This document shows positions 1 through 11,448 of a DNA stretch of 64,000 bases, piece after piece. The position numbers and the translations under genes were made by a program. Origin of the DNA: Hippasteria phrygiana (Eukaryota > Echinodermata > Asteroidea > Valvatida > Goniasteridae); NCBI GenBank assembly GCA_037893225.1, contig JAZGUH010000402.1:620001-684000 (forward strand), given 5' to 3'. How positions within the stretch are numbered: the first letter of the stretch is position 1; every line of letters starts with the position of its first letter. Under the pieces are notes generated by a model. That model was not told the origin of the DNA. It ran no database searches and saw nothing but the letters and a program-made list of their open reading frames with translations.

Positions 1-1480
1 CCCATAGCATTTGTACACGTTTTCTTTCTTACTGGCACTTTGGCTACTTTGGTGCACCCGATTGTCTTTAAACTTGGCAGACACTTAGACAAACTGCTCA
101 GAATGTGTCCCGAACTTTTTGGTCATGATGACGTCATCACGTGATTTTTTATGAATTTTCGAAATTTGAAAATCGTAACATTCTTTTCAATATATCTAGC
201 GAACAAAACAAGATATTTTCAAAATTCTTTTTGTTATAGCTTTGGTATGTCTCAAAGATATGCCCTAAAACGGAGAAAATGTGTGACGTCATGATGACAT
301 CATCAAAAATGTGCTTTTTTATAACACATATAAGGATAGGTCCGATCGTCATGAAAATTGGTGTGTAGGTAGATACTGGCACTAGGATGCAAAATCAAAA
401 GTGACGTCATGATGACGTCATCATATGATTTGTTATAAATTTTGGAAATTTTGAAAATCGTAACATTCTTTTAAATATATCTGGCAAACAAAACAAGATA
501 TTTTCAAAATTCTTTTTGTTATAGCTTTAAATCAAAAGTGACGTCATGATGACGTCATCATATGATTTGTTATGAATTTTTGAAATTTTGAAAATCGTAA
601 CATTCTTTTAAATATATCTGGCAAACAAAACAAGATATTTTCAAAATTCTTTTTGTTATAGCTTTGGTAGGTCTCAAAGATATGCCCTAAAAAGGAAAAA
701 AATGTGTGACGTCATGATGACATCATCAAAAATGTGCTTTTTTAAAACACATAGAAGGATAGGTCCGATCGTCATGAAAATTGGTGGGTAGGTAGATACT
801 GGTACTAGCATGCAAAATCCAAAGTGACGTCATGATGACATCATCACGTGATTTGTTATGAATTTTTGAAATTTTGAAATCGTAACATTCTTTTAAATAT
901 ATCTCGCAAACAAAACAAGATATTTTCAAAATTCTTTTTGATACAGCTTTTGGTATGTCTCAAAGATATGCCCTAAAAGGCGAAAATGTTGTGACGTCAT
1001 AATGACGTCATCAATTTTTTTTTTTTTACGCATGTAAGGGTCGGTCCGATTAAAAAAATTTATACATTGAATTTTTCTCTACCTAATTCAACAATTTCGT
1101 GATCGTGGCTCACTCAAGTATTAAGAAATAACAGGCATCTGAAAATTGTGACCAAATTCAATATAACACAAAGGAATTCTGGGAAGGACAGAAACCATGG
1201 CTTTCATGTGGCATGCTGTCTATAAAGAGTTGATCTCTAGTCTTTTTTCAAGTCGTTAGACAAGTCGTAGGCAGACACTTACACCAACTGCTCAGAATGT
1301 GCGCCGAACTTTTACGTCATGATGACGTCATCACATGTCATGTGACGTCATCTTAAAGGTGCATTTTTTGAAGCCATTTATCTACAAAAGTACAAGTCAG
1401 ATTAAGTTAAAACGTGGTATTTAGTTATGCCAGCATGTGTTAGATGAAAATTTATGTGACGTCATGATGACGTCATCGGC
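1..1480 (-). repeat. CRE-palindrome satellite, left block (inverted relative to the 4.2-8.05 kb block)
   Basis: Clusters of TGACGTCATGATGACGTCA-type palindromes recur near 127, 282, 403, 539, 708, 824, 992, 1315 and 1458. Spacer text around them is the reverse complement of the 605-bp unit seen at 5.5-8.0 kb, including the conserved stretch that reads as 'GTACAAA..TATGGG' at the window's first bases. Copies at 282 and 708, and at 403 and 824, are about 425 bp apart, and the 539 cluster is an extra local duplication. The block therefore begins before the window. No coding potential is credible in it. Confidence 0.85.
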
Positions 1481-1611
1481 TAATTTTCTATAATTTTTTT
1501 CATTTTTGAAATTTCATTTAAAACACATAATTTTACACAAAAAAACAAAACAGCCCTGTGTTTGTCCACAAACACTGCACCAGATGTCTAGTTATTATTA
1601 TTATTATTATT

Positions 1612-2326
1612 ACATGAAAAATAGTCTTTATTTCATCAAAATCAGTCAAGCCAATCAGAAGTTATGTCATTTTTTGTGCAGCAAGGTCAGGCCCCAATTA
1701 GGAGTGACTGACTGTGACTTTTTTACATTTTTCATTTCAAGAAGCTGTCCGTCTGTGGTTATAGCAACCCAGTCATGAAGGGAATCTCTCTGATCGTTTC
1801 TTGAGTCTGAAGTAAACTCCCTGGGTGGATGGTCTTTTGCTGCATATGCTCTAGTGTTCTGTTTGTTGATGCACCCGTTCAGAGGAAACTTTGCCTCATC
1901 ACCACAGATAAATTGTCGTCACACAGCAGTGAACCATTTTGAATACCGCATCCTCCGCTCTGGATCACCTGGAGCTAAGCCATGCCTGGTCAGGACTTTG
2001 TAGGGATTGAATTTTACCTCTGCTGCCATTCGTGAAATGGACTACTTTGGAATGTGTAGCCTAGTTGGTTACGCATGGATGATTGTCATGGGTCGTCTTC
2101 CATGCTCGTGTATGTGTCCATGTAGGCCTACTTATTGTAGTGGAGAACTTCTTTTGATGGCCCCAATGCCAAGTTGGCGGCTGACCTTGCTGCACAAAAC
2201 TTGACTGATTTTGATGAAATATAGACTATTTTTCTTGTACGAAGTTCCCGCATCAGGATCTGTCGTAATCTAGATTCTGAGGTTGCCTGGTTTGGCATGG
2301 AAAATATTTTTTTGGGACACCCTGTA
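1612..2326 (-). mobile_element. Tc1/mariner-type transposase relic
   Basis: On the minus strand, after the stop-interrupted words RRMRYSKWFTAV, the translation reads GDEAKFPLNGCINKQNTRAY. This matches the second catalytic region of mariner/Tc1 (DDE) transposases, where an aspartate-glutamate pair precedes HFxLNGyVNkQNxRxw. Stops and frame breaks make it dead. The right end is ACAGGGTGTCCC (minus, at about 2326), a typical terminus of such elements. Sub-terminal text near 1612-1690 is repeated inverted at 2170-2245, so the relic is bounded by inverted repeats of about 75 bp. A short TTA microsatellite (1590-1611) abuts it. The left terminus was not resolved. The family is inferred from motif shape only. 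Confidence 0.6.
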
Positions 2327-2334
2327 TAGATACA

Positions 2335-2690
2335 TATATCTAATGTAAACGGTTACATTTTCAGCTTTTCAACATAGGGCTGTCGCTGGTTCACGGGATG
2401 GGCGAAAAACCCGGGGAAAAAAAAACTTTTGGGAAAAGAACAAGGGGAAATTCCCATCCGGCTCCAAATTGCCGGGGCGTGGCAACCAAGCATAAAACTC
2501 CGTAGATCAGCACAAATTGCAGAAATATCACTAATGGACCGCTTTACGCAGCTCCGATTTAAATGTACCTCAGGAGTTAATGGTTTTCAATTGTTCGGGC
2601 AGATTATTCAATATACTAAAACCACTCACAGCGCAACTTGTGGCGTAGTGCATCGAACCTCGGATATATTTATGTCGCCATAAACTTGGA
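2335..2690 (-). mobile_element. 3' end fragment of an L2/CR1-type LINE
   Basis: Read on the minus strand, this segment matches the C-terminal codons and 3' UTR of the LINE at 37.85-40.36 kb. Shared features are the NNLPEQ-like end, the 'GGATGGGAATTTCCCCTTG'-like UTR and the 'CGCCCATCCCG' motif. It is a second, more decayed, 5'-truncated copy. It is directly next to the mariner relic, so it lies inside the gap between the two satellite blocks. Confidence 0.65.
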
Positions 2691-4200
2691 ACCAACAATA
2701 ATTTCATATCGGGATAAAATGCCGAGAGATCTTGGGGGTTCATTTTGTTAGAGCCCCAAACGCCCTAAACGAGTTTCAGTTGATATGAGTTCACAGATCT
2801 CATTAGCCGCGCTAACGTGGTTTAGCCAGGGGGACGAACCAAACTGATCCGAGACCGGTCGATTTTGATAACAACTCAAACAAGATTGGAGTCGGTAGAA
2901 TATTGCATTTGGTGTGGATCTGCTGGGACTTGGTATCGCATAAGTACGCCCAGCACGTGCCTAAGTAACTTAAGACCCGTCGAATGTCCCAGATGAATGT
3001 AAGTTCTTCCATTATTAAGATCGAAATGCCAACTTGTGCTTTTGCATTTGAAATAAGTCTGTGAACCAACTTTCTCAAGTGAACCCAATTTCATATTCCT
3101 GCTTAGTAGTGTTTTCAATTATATTTGCTAGGTCAATGGGGTTTAGGGGAGAACGTGTCTATAGGGATTAGACCCTGCACTATAATGAATACCCTTTGTG
3201 TCTCAAACAATACACAGCATAAAAACAATTGCAGAAATACAACATTGTTGGAAAATTTACAGAGAAAATACCATGTATTTGACCTTTGGAGTGGAACTTG
3301 GTTCATGATTAGTTCTGCAATTCATCCCACAGCTGTGAATCAAATTCAAACGCACTGAAAACAAGGCCAGCAAATTTCTTGTCAAGTAGACCAGATTGGA
3401 TCTTGTAATGCGTCATTGACAAGACATTTGAGTCATACTGACAAGATTGCGAGAAGTTAACAACAGAAACAAATTTCATTTGACAAGAATGCGCCGCCGT
3501 GTTTTTTGCGCATGAGCCCCTTTTAGGATGACTGGTCAGTGCAACAACACATAATTTGTTATGAGGTAATGACGAGTTAAAGTAGAAGCAGCAGTGGAAT
3601 CCCAAGCCCCGCCCCGCCACTGTATAATTGTACCGTGAATTTTAACCATTGGGCAAAACGCGGTCAGCGAACAAAGACGCCGTAAATCGCCAGTGTAGAA
3701 GGCCTTACATTTGAAGCTTCTCTTATGTTTGGGCCTCACCCCTATACGTTGTAGTGCAACACGGGCACTCCGTATACAAACGGATGGGAACGTGTCTGGG
3801 TTGGAATATAACAAAACAAATTCTGCAGGTAACGGGGTGGTTTTAGAATGAAGGACAGAGTTGTAGTCGAGTCCCTGCAAGTTCTTTCACAAGTCCTTTC
3901 GCAAGACTAGTCAGAAGTCCTTTCATAAAGCCGGTTACAAGTAACTGGGTGAACAATGACAAAGGAATAACTTGTTCAAAACTTATTTGAATAGCTTGTG
4001 ATCATTCGAATTGGGACTGGAGGGCTTGTGATGGACTAGACTACATCCCTGGTAAAGGAGACCTCCCCTATTTGAGTTTGCAAGAGAGAACAAAAACAGT
4101 TATTAATTAATCTAGAAGTGTGCACCAGAAACTGTCTCGTGGGTCTGCGGAGGGTTTAAATTTATCCAATCATGATTTTCATGTACTGCGATCATAGCAT
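2691..4200. other. No gene identified (spacer between satellite blocks)
   Basis: Several short open frames occur here (for example minus 2812-3118 and 3309-3880), but none has splice sites, recognisable motifs or the composition of a real exon. Part of 2690-3100 may be upstream LINE sequence too decayed to recognise. Around 3380-3470 there are repeats of the words TTGTCAA and GACAAGA that reappear at 8.16-8.29 kb, suggesting an unnamed short interspersed element. Confidence 0.5.
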
Positions 4201-7200
4201 ATTTCTGTGATGACGTGATGCCTGAAATTAAACGTGACCAGATAATAACAAGATCAACTAGAGGTCTATGTTTTTAAGAACATAGGGCTTTTCCATATGT
4301 TTTTATGATGTTATTTCGAATTTTGTAAACTAGTGACAAATCTACCTAACCACCAAGTTTCATGACGACTAGACATGGTCTACCCTTATATGTCTTTCAA
4401 GAAATCATGCCTTTGAAGACGTCATTATGACCTCAGAAATTTTTCGCATTTATATAAAAGAATGTACGAGCTAACAAAGCTATTACAAAAAGAATTTTGA
4501 ATTTAACATATGTTCTGTTGATGAGATATGGTTTTAAGAATCTTTAATGTTAAAACTTTGAAATTACTATAAAAATCATATGATGACGTCATTATGACGT
4601 CACCTCAATTTTTATTTATAACGTACTTGTCTAGCAACATACCAGGTTTGAATGCAATTGGACTTACGGTTCTCTTGATATGGGCCTTGAAAAATGCGCC
4701 TTTAAGATGACATCACGTGACACATAATGACGTCATCATGATGTCACTTTTCGGTACACAATTTCAGATTAGGGTCTATGTTTGTATTAAGTTTGAATAA
4801 GATCTGATGTTGTTTAGTGACTAAAGTGCCGTAGACAAAATTCGTGTTTAAGAAGAAACCAAAAAAGTGGGTATTGTGTAGTTTAGGATTTGTGTATTAA
4901 TTGTGTTCATGTTAGCTCCTGGAGTATTTGATTATTCCAAAAGCCTTTTTTGTCACTAAAGTAGACTTCTCTGAATCCCAATGACACGTGCTTTTGTGAT
5001 TTGGAAAGGTTTTTTAAGGCGGAAAATATGATTTTCCACCCGTTGTGTCATGTTTTGGCTCGGTCAATTTCGAACCAGCTCCTACTCTCCCACTAGTTAT
5101 ATATCCGTGTGAAGCTGGGTATTGTGCAATCATGTGTTTTTGACCTCTGAGCTAACGATTTCATTCAAAAAAAAACCTGGAGATGTTCTTGGACGTGGCC
5201 CTTTGTTCTGAATGTGGCAAAACGAACAATTTTCAAGTAGATTGTGTTCATGCCTGGGCGAAAGTGTACTAAACTACACAATCGCGCGAACAGAACAAAA
5301 ACCAAGGCTTTGCTGCTGTAGCGGAAAAGCCGAAAATTTTGCGTCTGTTGTAAACATACGCATGGCTTTTCCGTTTTCTTTTTTTCTTTAACATAAATTA
5401 TCAGAAGGTCTATGTCTTTGCTATGTTTAAGATCTGAGATTATTTTATGATTCACATTTCGTACTCCATACTTGACCTTTAAGTTCATGTTACATGACAC
5501 GTGATGACGTCATCATGACGTCACGTTTCGGCATACATTTTCAGCTTAGGGTCTCTGTTTGTGTTAAGCCTGATTAAGATCTGATGTTGCTTAGTGACCA
5601 AAGTGTCCCGTACAAAATTCGTGTACAAAGTCTATGGGATTTGGGATAGAACTAAAATAATCATAGAAAATCAGCCGATGACGTCATCATGACGTCACCT
5701 CGGATTTAACATGCTAGTAGCACTATCTACCTACACACTAATTTTTATGACGATCGTCCCTACCCTTATATGTGTTTCAAAACAGCATATTTTTGATGAC
5801 GTCATGATGACGTCACACATTTTTCACATTTATGTGAAAGAATATAGGAGCTAACAAAGCTATTACAAAAAGAATTTTGAATTTAGCATGTTCTGTTGAT
5901 GAGATATGGCTTTAAGAAACTTTGAAGTTCAAAAACTTTAATATTACTGTAAAATCGTATGATGACGTCATCATGACGTCACCTCAATTTTCATCTATAA
6001 CACGAGCTACCATACCAACATACCTCGTTTGAAGGCAATCGGACGTACCGTTCTCTAGATATGGGCCCTTGAAAAATGCACCTTTAAGATGACGTCACAA
6101 GACACGTGATGACGTCATCATGACATCACGTTTCGGCATACATTTTCAGCTTAGGGTCTCTGTTTGTGTTAAGCCTGATTAAGATCTGATGTTGTTTAGT
6201 GACCAAAGTGTCCCGTACAAAATTCGTGTACCAAGTCTATGGGATTTGGGATAGAACTAAAATAATCATAGAAAATCAGCCGATGACGTCATCATGACGT
6301 CACCTCGGATTTAACATGCTAGTATCACTATCTACCTGCACACTAATTTTTATGACGATCGTCCCTACCCTTATATGTGTTTCAAAAAAGCATATTTTTG
6401 ATGACGTCATGATGACGTCACACATTTTTCACATTTATGTGAAAGAATATAGGAGCTAACAAAGCTATTACAAAAAGAATTTTGAATTTAGCGTGTTCTG
6501 TTGATGAGATATGGCTTCAGGAAACTTTGAAGTTCAAAAACTTTAATATTACTGTAAAACTGTATGATGACGTCATCATGACGTCACCTCAATTTGTATC
6601 TATAACACGAGCTACCATACCAACATACCTGGTTTGAAGGCAATCGGACCTACCGTTCTCTAGATATGGGCCCTAGATAAATGCACATTTAAGATGACGT
6701 CACATGACACGTGATGACGTCATCATGACGTCACGTTTCGGCTTACATTTTCAGCTGAGGGTCTATGTTTGTGTTAAGTCTGATTAAGATCCGAGGTTGT
6801 TTAGTGACCAAAGTGCCACTTACAAAATTCGTGTACAAAGTCCATGGGATTTGGGATAGAACTAAAAAATTCACAGAAAATCAGCCGATGACGTCATCAT
6901 GACGTCACCTCGGATTTTACATGCTATTAGCACTATCTACCTACCCACTAATTTTTATGACGATCGGACGTACCCTTATGTGTGTTTCAGAAATGCACAT
7001 TTTTGATGACGTCATGATGACGTCACACATTTTTCAAATGTATGTGAAAGAATATAGGAGCTAACAAAGCTATTACAAAAAGAATTTTGAATTTAGCATG
7101 TTCTGTTGGTGAGATATGGCTTTAAGAAACTTTGAAGTTGAAAAACTTTAATATTACTGTAAAATCGTATGATGACGTCATCATGACGTCACCTTAATTT

Positions 7201-8050
7201 TCATCTATAACACGAGCTCCCATAACATACCAGGTTTGAAGGCAATCGGACCTACCGTTCTCTAGATATAGGCCCTTGAAAAATGCACATTTAAGATGAC
7301 GTCACATGACACGTGATGACGTCATCATGACGTCACGTTTCGGCTTACATTTTCAGCTGAGGGTCTATGTTTGTGTTAAGTCTGATTAAGATCCGAGGTT
7401 GTTTAGTGACCAAAGTGCCACTTACAAAATTCGTGTACAAAGTCTATGGGATTTGGGATAGAACTAAAAAATGCACAGAAAATCAGCCGATGACGTCATC
7501 ATGACGTCACCTCGGATTTTACATGCTAGTAGCACTATCTACCTACCCACTAATTTTTATGACGATCGGACGTACCCTTATGTGTGTTTCAGAAATGCAC
7601 ATTTTTGATGACGTCATGATGACGTCACACATTTTTCACATTTATGTGAAAGAATATAGGAGCTAACAAAGCTATTACAAAAAGAATTTTGAATTTAGCA
7701 TGTTCTGTTGATGAGATATGGCTTTAAGAAACTTTGAATTTCAAAAACTTAAAAATTACTATAAAATCGTATGATGACGTCATCTTGACGTCACCTCAAA
7801 TTTCATCTATAACACGAGCTAGCCTACCAACATATCAGGTTTGAAGGAAATCGGACCTACCGTTCTCTAGATATGGGCCCTTGAAAAACGCACATTTAAG
7901 ATGACGTCACGTGACACGTGATGACGTCATCATGACGTCACTCTTCGACATACTATTTCAGCTGAGGGTCTATGTTTGAGGTAAGTTTGGTTAAGATCTG
8001 AAGTTTTTTAAGACCTAAAGTGCCGCGGAGAAAATTCGTGTACAAAGTCT
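4200..8050 (+). repeat. CRE-palindrome satellite, main array of about 605-bp units
   Basis: The anchor word TTTTCAGCT(T/G)AGGGTCT occurs at about 5540, 6145, 6750, 7352 and 7957, giving periods of 605, 605, 602 and 605 bp. Each unit has four clusters of GATGACGTCATCATGACGTC or its permutation, in fixed order and spacing, with about nine TGACGTCA octamers per unit. Between clusters the text is AT-rich and non-coding. A degenerate leading unit (4.2-4.85 kb) is separated from the regular copies by about 630 bp of unrelated sequence (4.85-5.48 kb). The array ends at about 8050 in a GAA/poly-A microsatellite (8078-8104). Adjacent units are very similar, so homogenisation looks recent. Confidence 0.9.
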
Positions 8051-8159
8051 ATGGGCTTTTGGTCAGAACTAAAAGAAGAAGAAGAAGAAGAAAAAAAAAA
8101 AAAATCAGAACAAAAACAAAGCCTTTTCCGAAGGATTTCGGAAAAGCCAATTATTACAG

Positions 8160-8340
8160 GACAACATAGTAACAGGTTGATGACAAGAACTCATCTTGTC
8201 AGAATGACGAGAGAAAACCTGTTGAAAATGACACCATGGCAAAACAAGACATTTCTTGTCAACATGACAAGATTTTGTTTAGAGTGTGATTATGCATGCA
8301 TGAGGAAGGACTTTTGAAACACGATTTTATTGATATACTG
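8160..8340. repeat. Short repeat with internal TGACAAGA/TCTTGTCA words
   Basis: The words CTTGTCA and TGACAAG alternate several times in both orientations, making a weak foldback. Related words occur at 3370-3490. It borders the satellite array. The family is not recognised. Confidence 0.35.
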
Positions 8341-8639
8341 AGAATATGACTTGGAAAAAATGGCAAAAAAACAGAACAGACCCAGGAATAATCGAAGATA
8401 CAATCTCTAAGTGTATGTAAACTTTTGACCGCAACTTTAATTGTTTAGTACCTTTGCTAATACCGCAATTAAGCAGTTGTTGAGTACATCAATTATACTT
8501 AATATAATCTTTTTGAATTCAGGCTATTAACTGTGGTCATCGGATCATCTTTTGATATAGGAAACGGCCGCACTTTGGGACTTGTGAAGCTTGACCAATA
8601 CTTTGGTACTTTAGTTTGACTGCTTAGAAACAGCTATTA

Positions 8640-8940
8640 TTAATTAATTAATTATTTCTGGTAATGAAACCAAGGATTCCTCAAAAGCGCCCTTGGCACT
8701 GTAGCTCGAAAGCCTGAAAAAACCTGTGGAGAGAAGACAGTGAGAAGAAGTTACAGTTTTAGAGGTGGGAGGAAAACCCCAGAAGAATATTCTGGGAAAA
8801 CCCAAGGAATCAGGTAGGGACTGAAAACCCAATCCACATGTAGACCAAGGCAGGAATCGAACCCGGGCCACAGCGGTGAAAGGCGGGGACAGTAACCACT
8901 GCGCCAACCTGTGATTCCCCGCGCCAACCTGATTCCCCAA
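8640..8940 (-). mobile_element. tRNA-derived SINE, GGGTTTTCCTCCCACC type
   Basis: On the minus strand a B-box-like GGTTCGATTCCTGCC follows a tRNA-like head, then a conserved body containing CCTTGGGTTTTCCCAGAA and GGGTTTTCCTCCCACCTC. Short related pieces occur near 13.08-13.15 kb and 18.17-18.20 kb ('CACTCCTTACCTGATTC'). This indicates a dispersed family and not a functional tRNA gene. Confidence 0.65.
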
Positions 8941-9189
8941 CAGCATACCTAACGCTTTGGCATTAATCAGTCAACATTTCTCACTCACCTATTTTCCAAT
9001 CAGTCATTGACTTCCTCACATAATAGAGGCTGCAGCTCCAATCTTGCTAGGTGAGGCATAACGGCACTGATTGTAATCTACGTCAGATTTGCACCAAGAG
9101 AGGGGGATTTGTGCGTGATAAAGCTCGGTGAACGGTTCAGATGGTAATCTGGCCCGGTGGCGAATCATTTTTCCCAAACTACATCCGAA

Positions 9190-9545
9190 TAGATTCATTG
9201 TTGAGCGCCCTCTATAATACTTTTAATATACGTACGCATGCGTTATATAGGGCTGGGTATATGCAATGAATTATCGGATCTTCCGAGCATTCCGATGGCC
9301 TTGTGAATACGGTGCTAGACTATGAGGCAGAAGGCACTCAACGTTACCACTTTTTTTTTCTTTTCTAATTTCCAGCTTTGGAGGATTTTATTTTAAGGGA
9401 AATACAGTCCAGGATTTCATTACGTTAGGTTTTTTTTCTTCTAATTCGTGGCTCCGGAGGATTTTTTCAAAAAGGGAAGTCAAGTCCGAAATCTCATAGC
9501 GTTAACCCTATTCGGATGTCGTTTGGAAAAAGTCGCGGCCTGGTG
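9190..9545 (+). repeat. Interspersed repeat, copy A (uninterrupted)
   Basis: This segment matches the reverse complement of 51.87-52.54 kb along its whole length, from 'GAGCGCCCTCTATAATACTT' through 'CCGATGGCCTTGTGAATACG' to 'TTCGGATGTCGTTTGG'. Copy B carries an extra block of about 310 bp that is absent here, so this copy represents the empty site. It has no coding capacity and the family is unknown. Confidence 0.65.
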
Positions 9546-10714
9546 ACGGTAATAGGCTGTTGTATGATCGAGGCTGGACGTAGGAGTAAGGATTAAAAAA
9601 ATGAACTAGGTATGCTTCTGACATCATCATACGTCAAAACAAACGAGTTTTCCTTGCGGGTGCCAGCGGCCATCCTGGCCCCCACGGTCGCACTTGTTTT
9701 CGGGTTTAAATGCTGCATGGTGCGATGGGAGAACGTACGGGACCCGGCGGGATAAATATTGAAGTTTGCGGTTGCCTCGTCTTTACGACATTCGAGCAGT
9801 AAGCTACCATTTAATTAACACTCTCTCCCCTTGGTACTGGATCATTTACATATCCAGGAATCTAATTAGGCGATGTAGACGACGCAGACGACTCATAGGT
9901 AGTATTGTCTGGTACTGCAAGACATTGTGTGCTTCCTTAACTTGCCGATAGAGGGTACTGAACTACAAAAGCCATGCATTTCAGATAGATTGTCGTAATT
10001 TCAAAGGCATCTTCATGGAATCCCACTCAAAATGCACGTCGGTTCAGGTGGGTCTGAAGACGTAGGAAAGTGGAGGTAGTCAGAGTATTACAGAATGGGA
10101 AAATATATTCCTGTTTTGGCCGGAAAAATGTGAACGTTTTTGAAGGACTGTTTTTTGTTTTTTTTCACGAACATGATTATTTTTTCGTAGAAATTTCATT
10201 CATAGAGTCTTTGCAAGCGTTTATTAGGAATTATAAACGAGGTACTTTTTTTTACTAAGGTCTACTATTGAGAACAATGAGAACGAAGATGAAAGTAGAC
10301 TCTGGGAACGAGGTTGGGATACCATGCTTGGAAATCGGCCGTGCGGGTCAACGAACTGGTAGTCGCGGTTTGTTTCGTAATGAGACACGCGAAATGTAAA
10401 TGGGAACCAGCCAGTGACGTTCCCACTTCAGTCATATCATCTGCCTGTCCCGAAAATTATGAATATGGGCTCACATTACATCACAAAAAGCAGAAACACA
10501 AGGAAGCTCAATTCTGATAAACAAAATATCCGATTAAGTAGAAAGCCTCTTGAATCCTTATGAATCCTTATGGATTCCGTTGGTCCTTCTGGATAGATGC
10601 GTTTTGAATCGCGTTTCCGTCTTGTCAGATCAGTTTGTGACTGAGCCGATGGAGGCTCGATGGGAGAGCTGCTAGAATAGGCAGTATTACGGCCGGAATG
10701 AAGTTAGAAAGTTA
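9546..10714. other. No gene identified
   Basis: AT-rich sequence with short open frames only (for example plus 10070-10258 and 10314-10517). None has splice sites, motifs or repeats that I recognise. Confidence 0.5.
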
Positions 10715-11448
10715 CACTCTAAAAACTGAGGTGCTATAATTGTGCACTTCTAGGTGCTTGTATAGTGACTGCACATGACGGGCTGATTTAGCACAAGCAA
10801 GCGTGCTATAAAGCACTCAAAAAAGAGCTGAAATAAATGCACTTCAAGTGGTATTTTACAACAACTCATAGGACACAAAATAGAGAAAAAGCGGAAAAAG
10901 GTTATACTGGAAGTTTGGTTGACATTAATTAACTACAAATTAACAGAGATAAATGAAGTAGGAACCAGACTAAACAGAAATAACTTATTATACACTTATA
11001 CACTTAGTATACACTTGCTACGATAACCTACGTAAACACAAATAAATGAATGATGTTATGCTTTAGCTATACGAAGGGAGATGTAATGAGATTATTCACC
11101 TATGTTCGTAAAAAAGAGAAAAACATTATATTGTGGAATTGTTTGAATAAAACATATTATGGTCAAGAAAGTGTATTTTTGGACTAAAAACTGCAATTTA
11201 ACCTCACTTTTGTAAACACAAATTTCCTCATTTCTGATTGGTCGTGCAATTGCTACGTAATTTTACCCTTAAGGTGCAGTCAAAAAAGCCTCGTTATTCA
11301 GCACTAATTTTCAGCACTCACCGTGCAGCACTTCCACATTTTTGGGTCAAATTTAACACGTGAGGTGCTAACTTGTGCACGATAGGTGCACGCACTTGCT
11401 TAGCACTCAGTACTTAGCACTTAGCACTCAGTATTTGTTTTTAGAGTG
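10715..11448. mobile_element. Non-autonomous DNA transposon with TA target duplication
   Basis: Inverted termini CACTCTAAAAACTGAGGTGC and GCACTCAG..TTTTTAGAGTG are flanked by TA at 713-714 and 11449-11450. Sub-terminal copies of GTGCAC, AGCAC and GTGCTA are arranged as inverted words on both sides. No transposase frame is present. TA duplications and the CACT(C/G) terminus suggest a Tc1/mariner-mobilised MITE. The terminal motif resembles those at 14.25 kb, 18.17 kb and 55.33/56.16 kb. Confidence 0.7.

Noticed and set aside
3309..3880. Two overlapping minus frames of 103 and 114 codons
   Set aside because: No motif, no splice sites and they overlap each other in different frames.
1..8050. 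CRISPR array or prokaryotic operator array
   Set aside because: The DNA is eukaryotic, the unit is about 605 bp with no 20-40-nt spacer pattern, and there are no cas genes.
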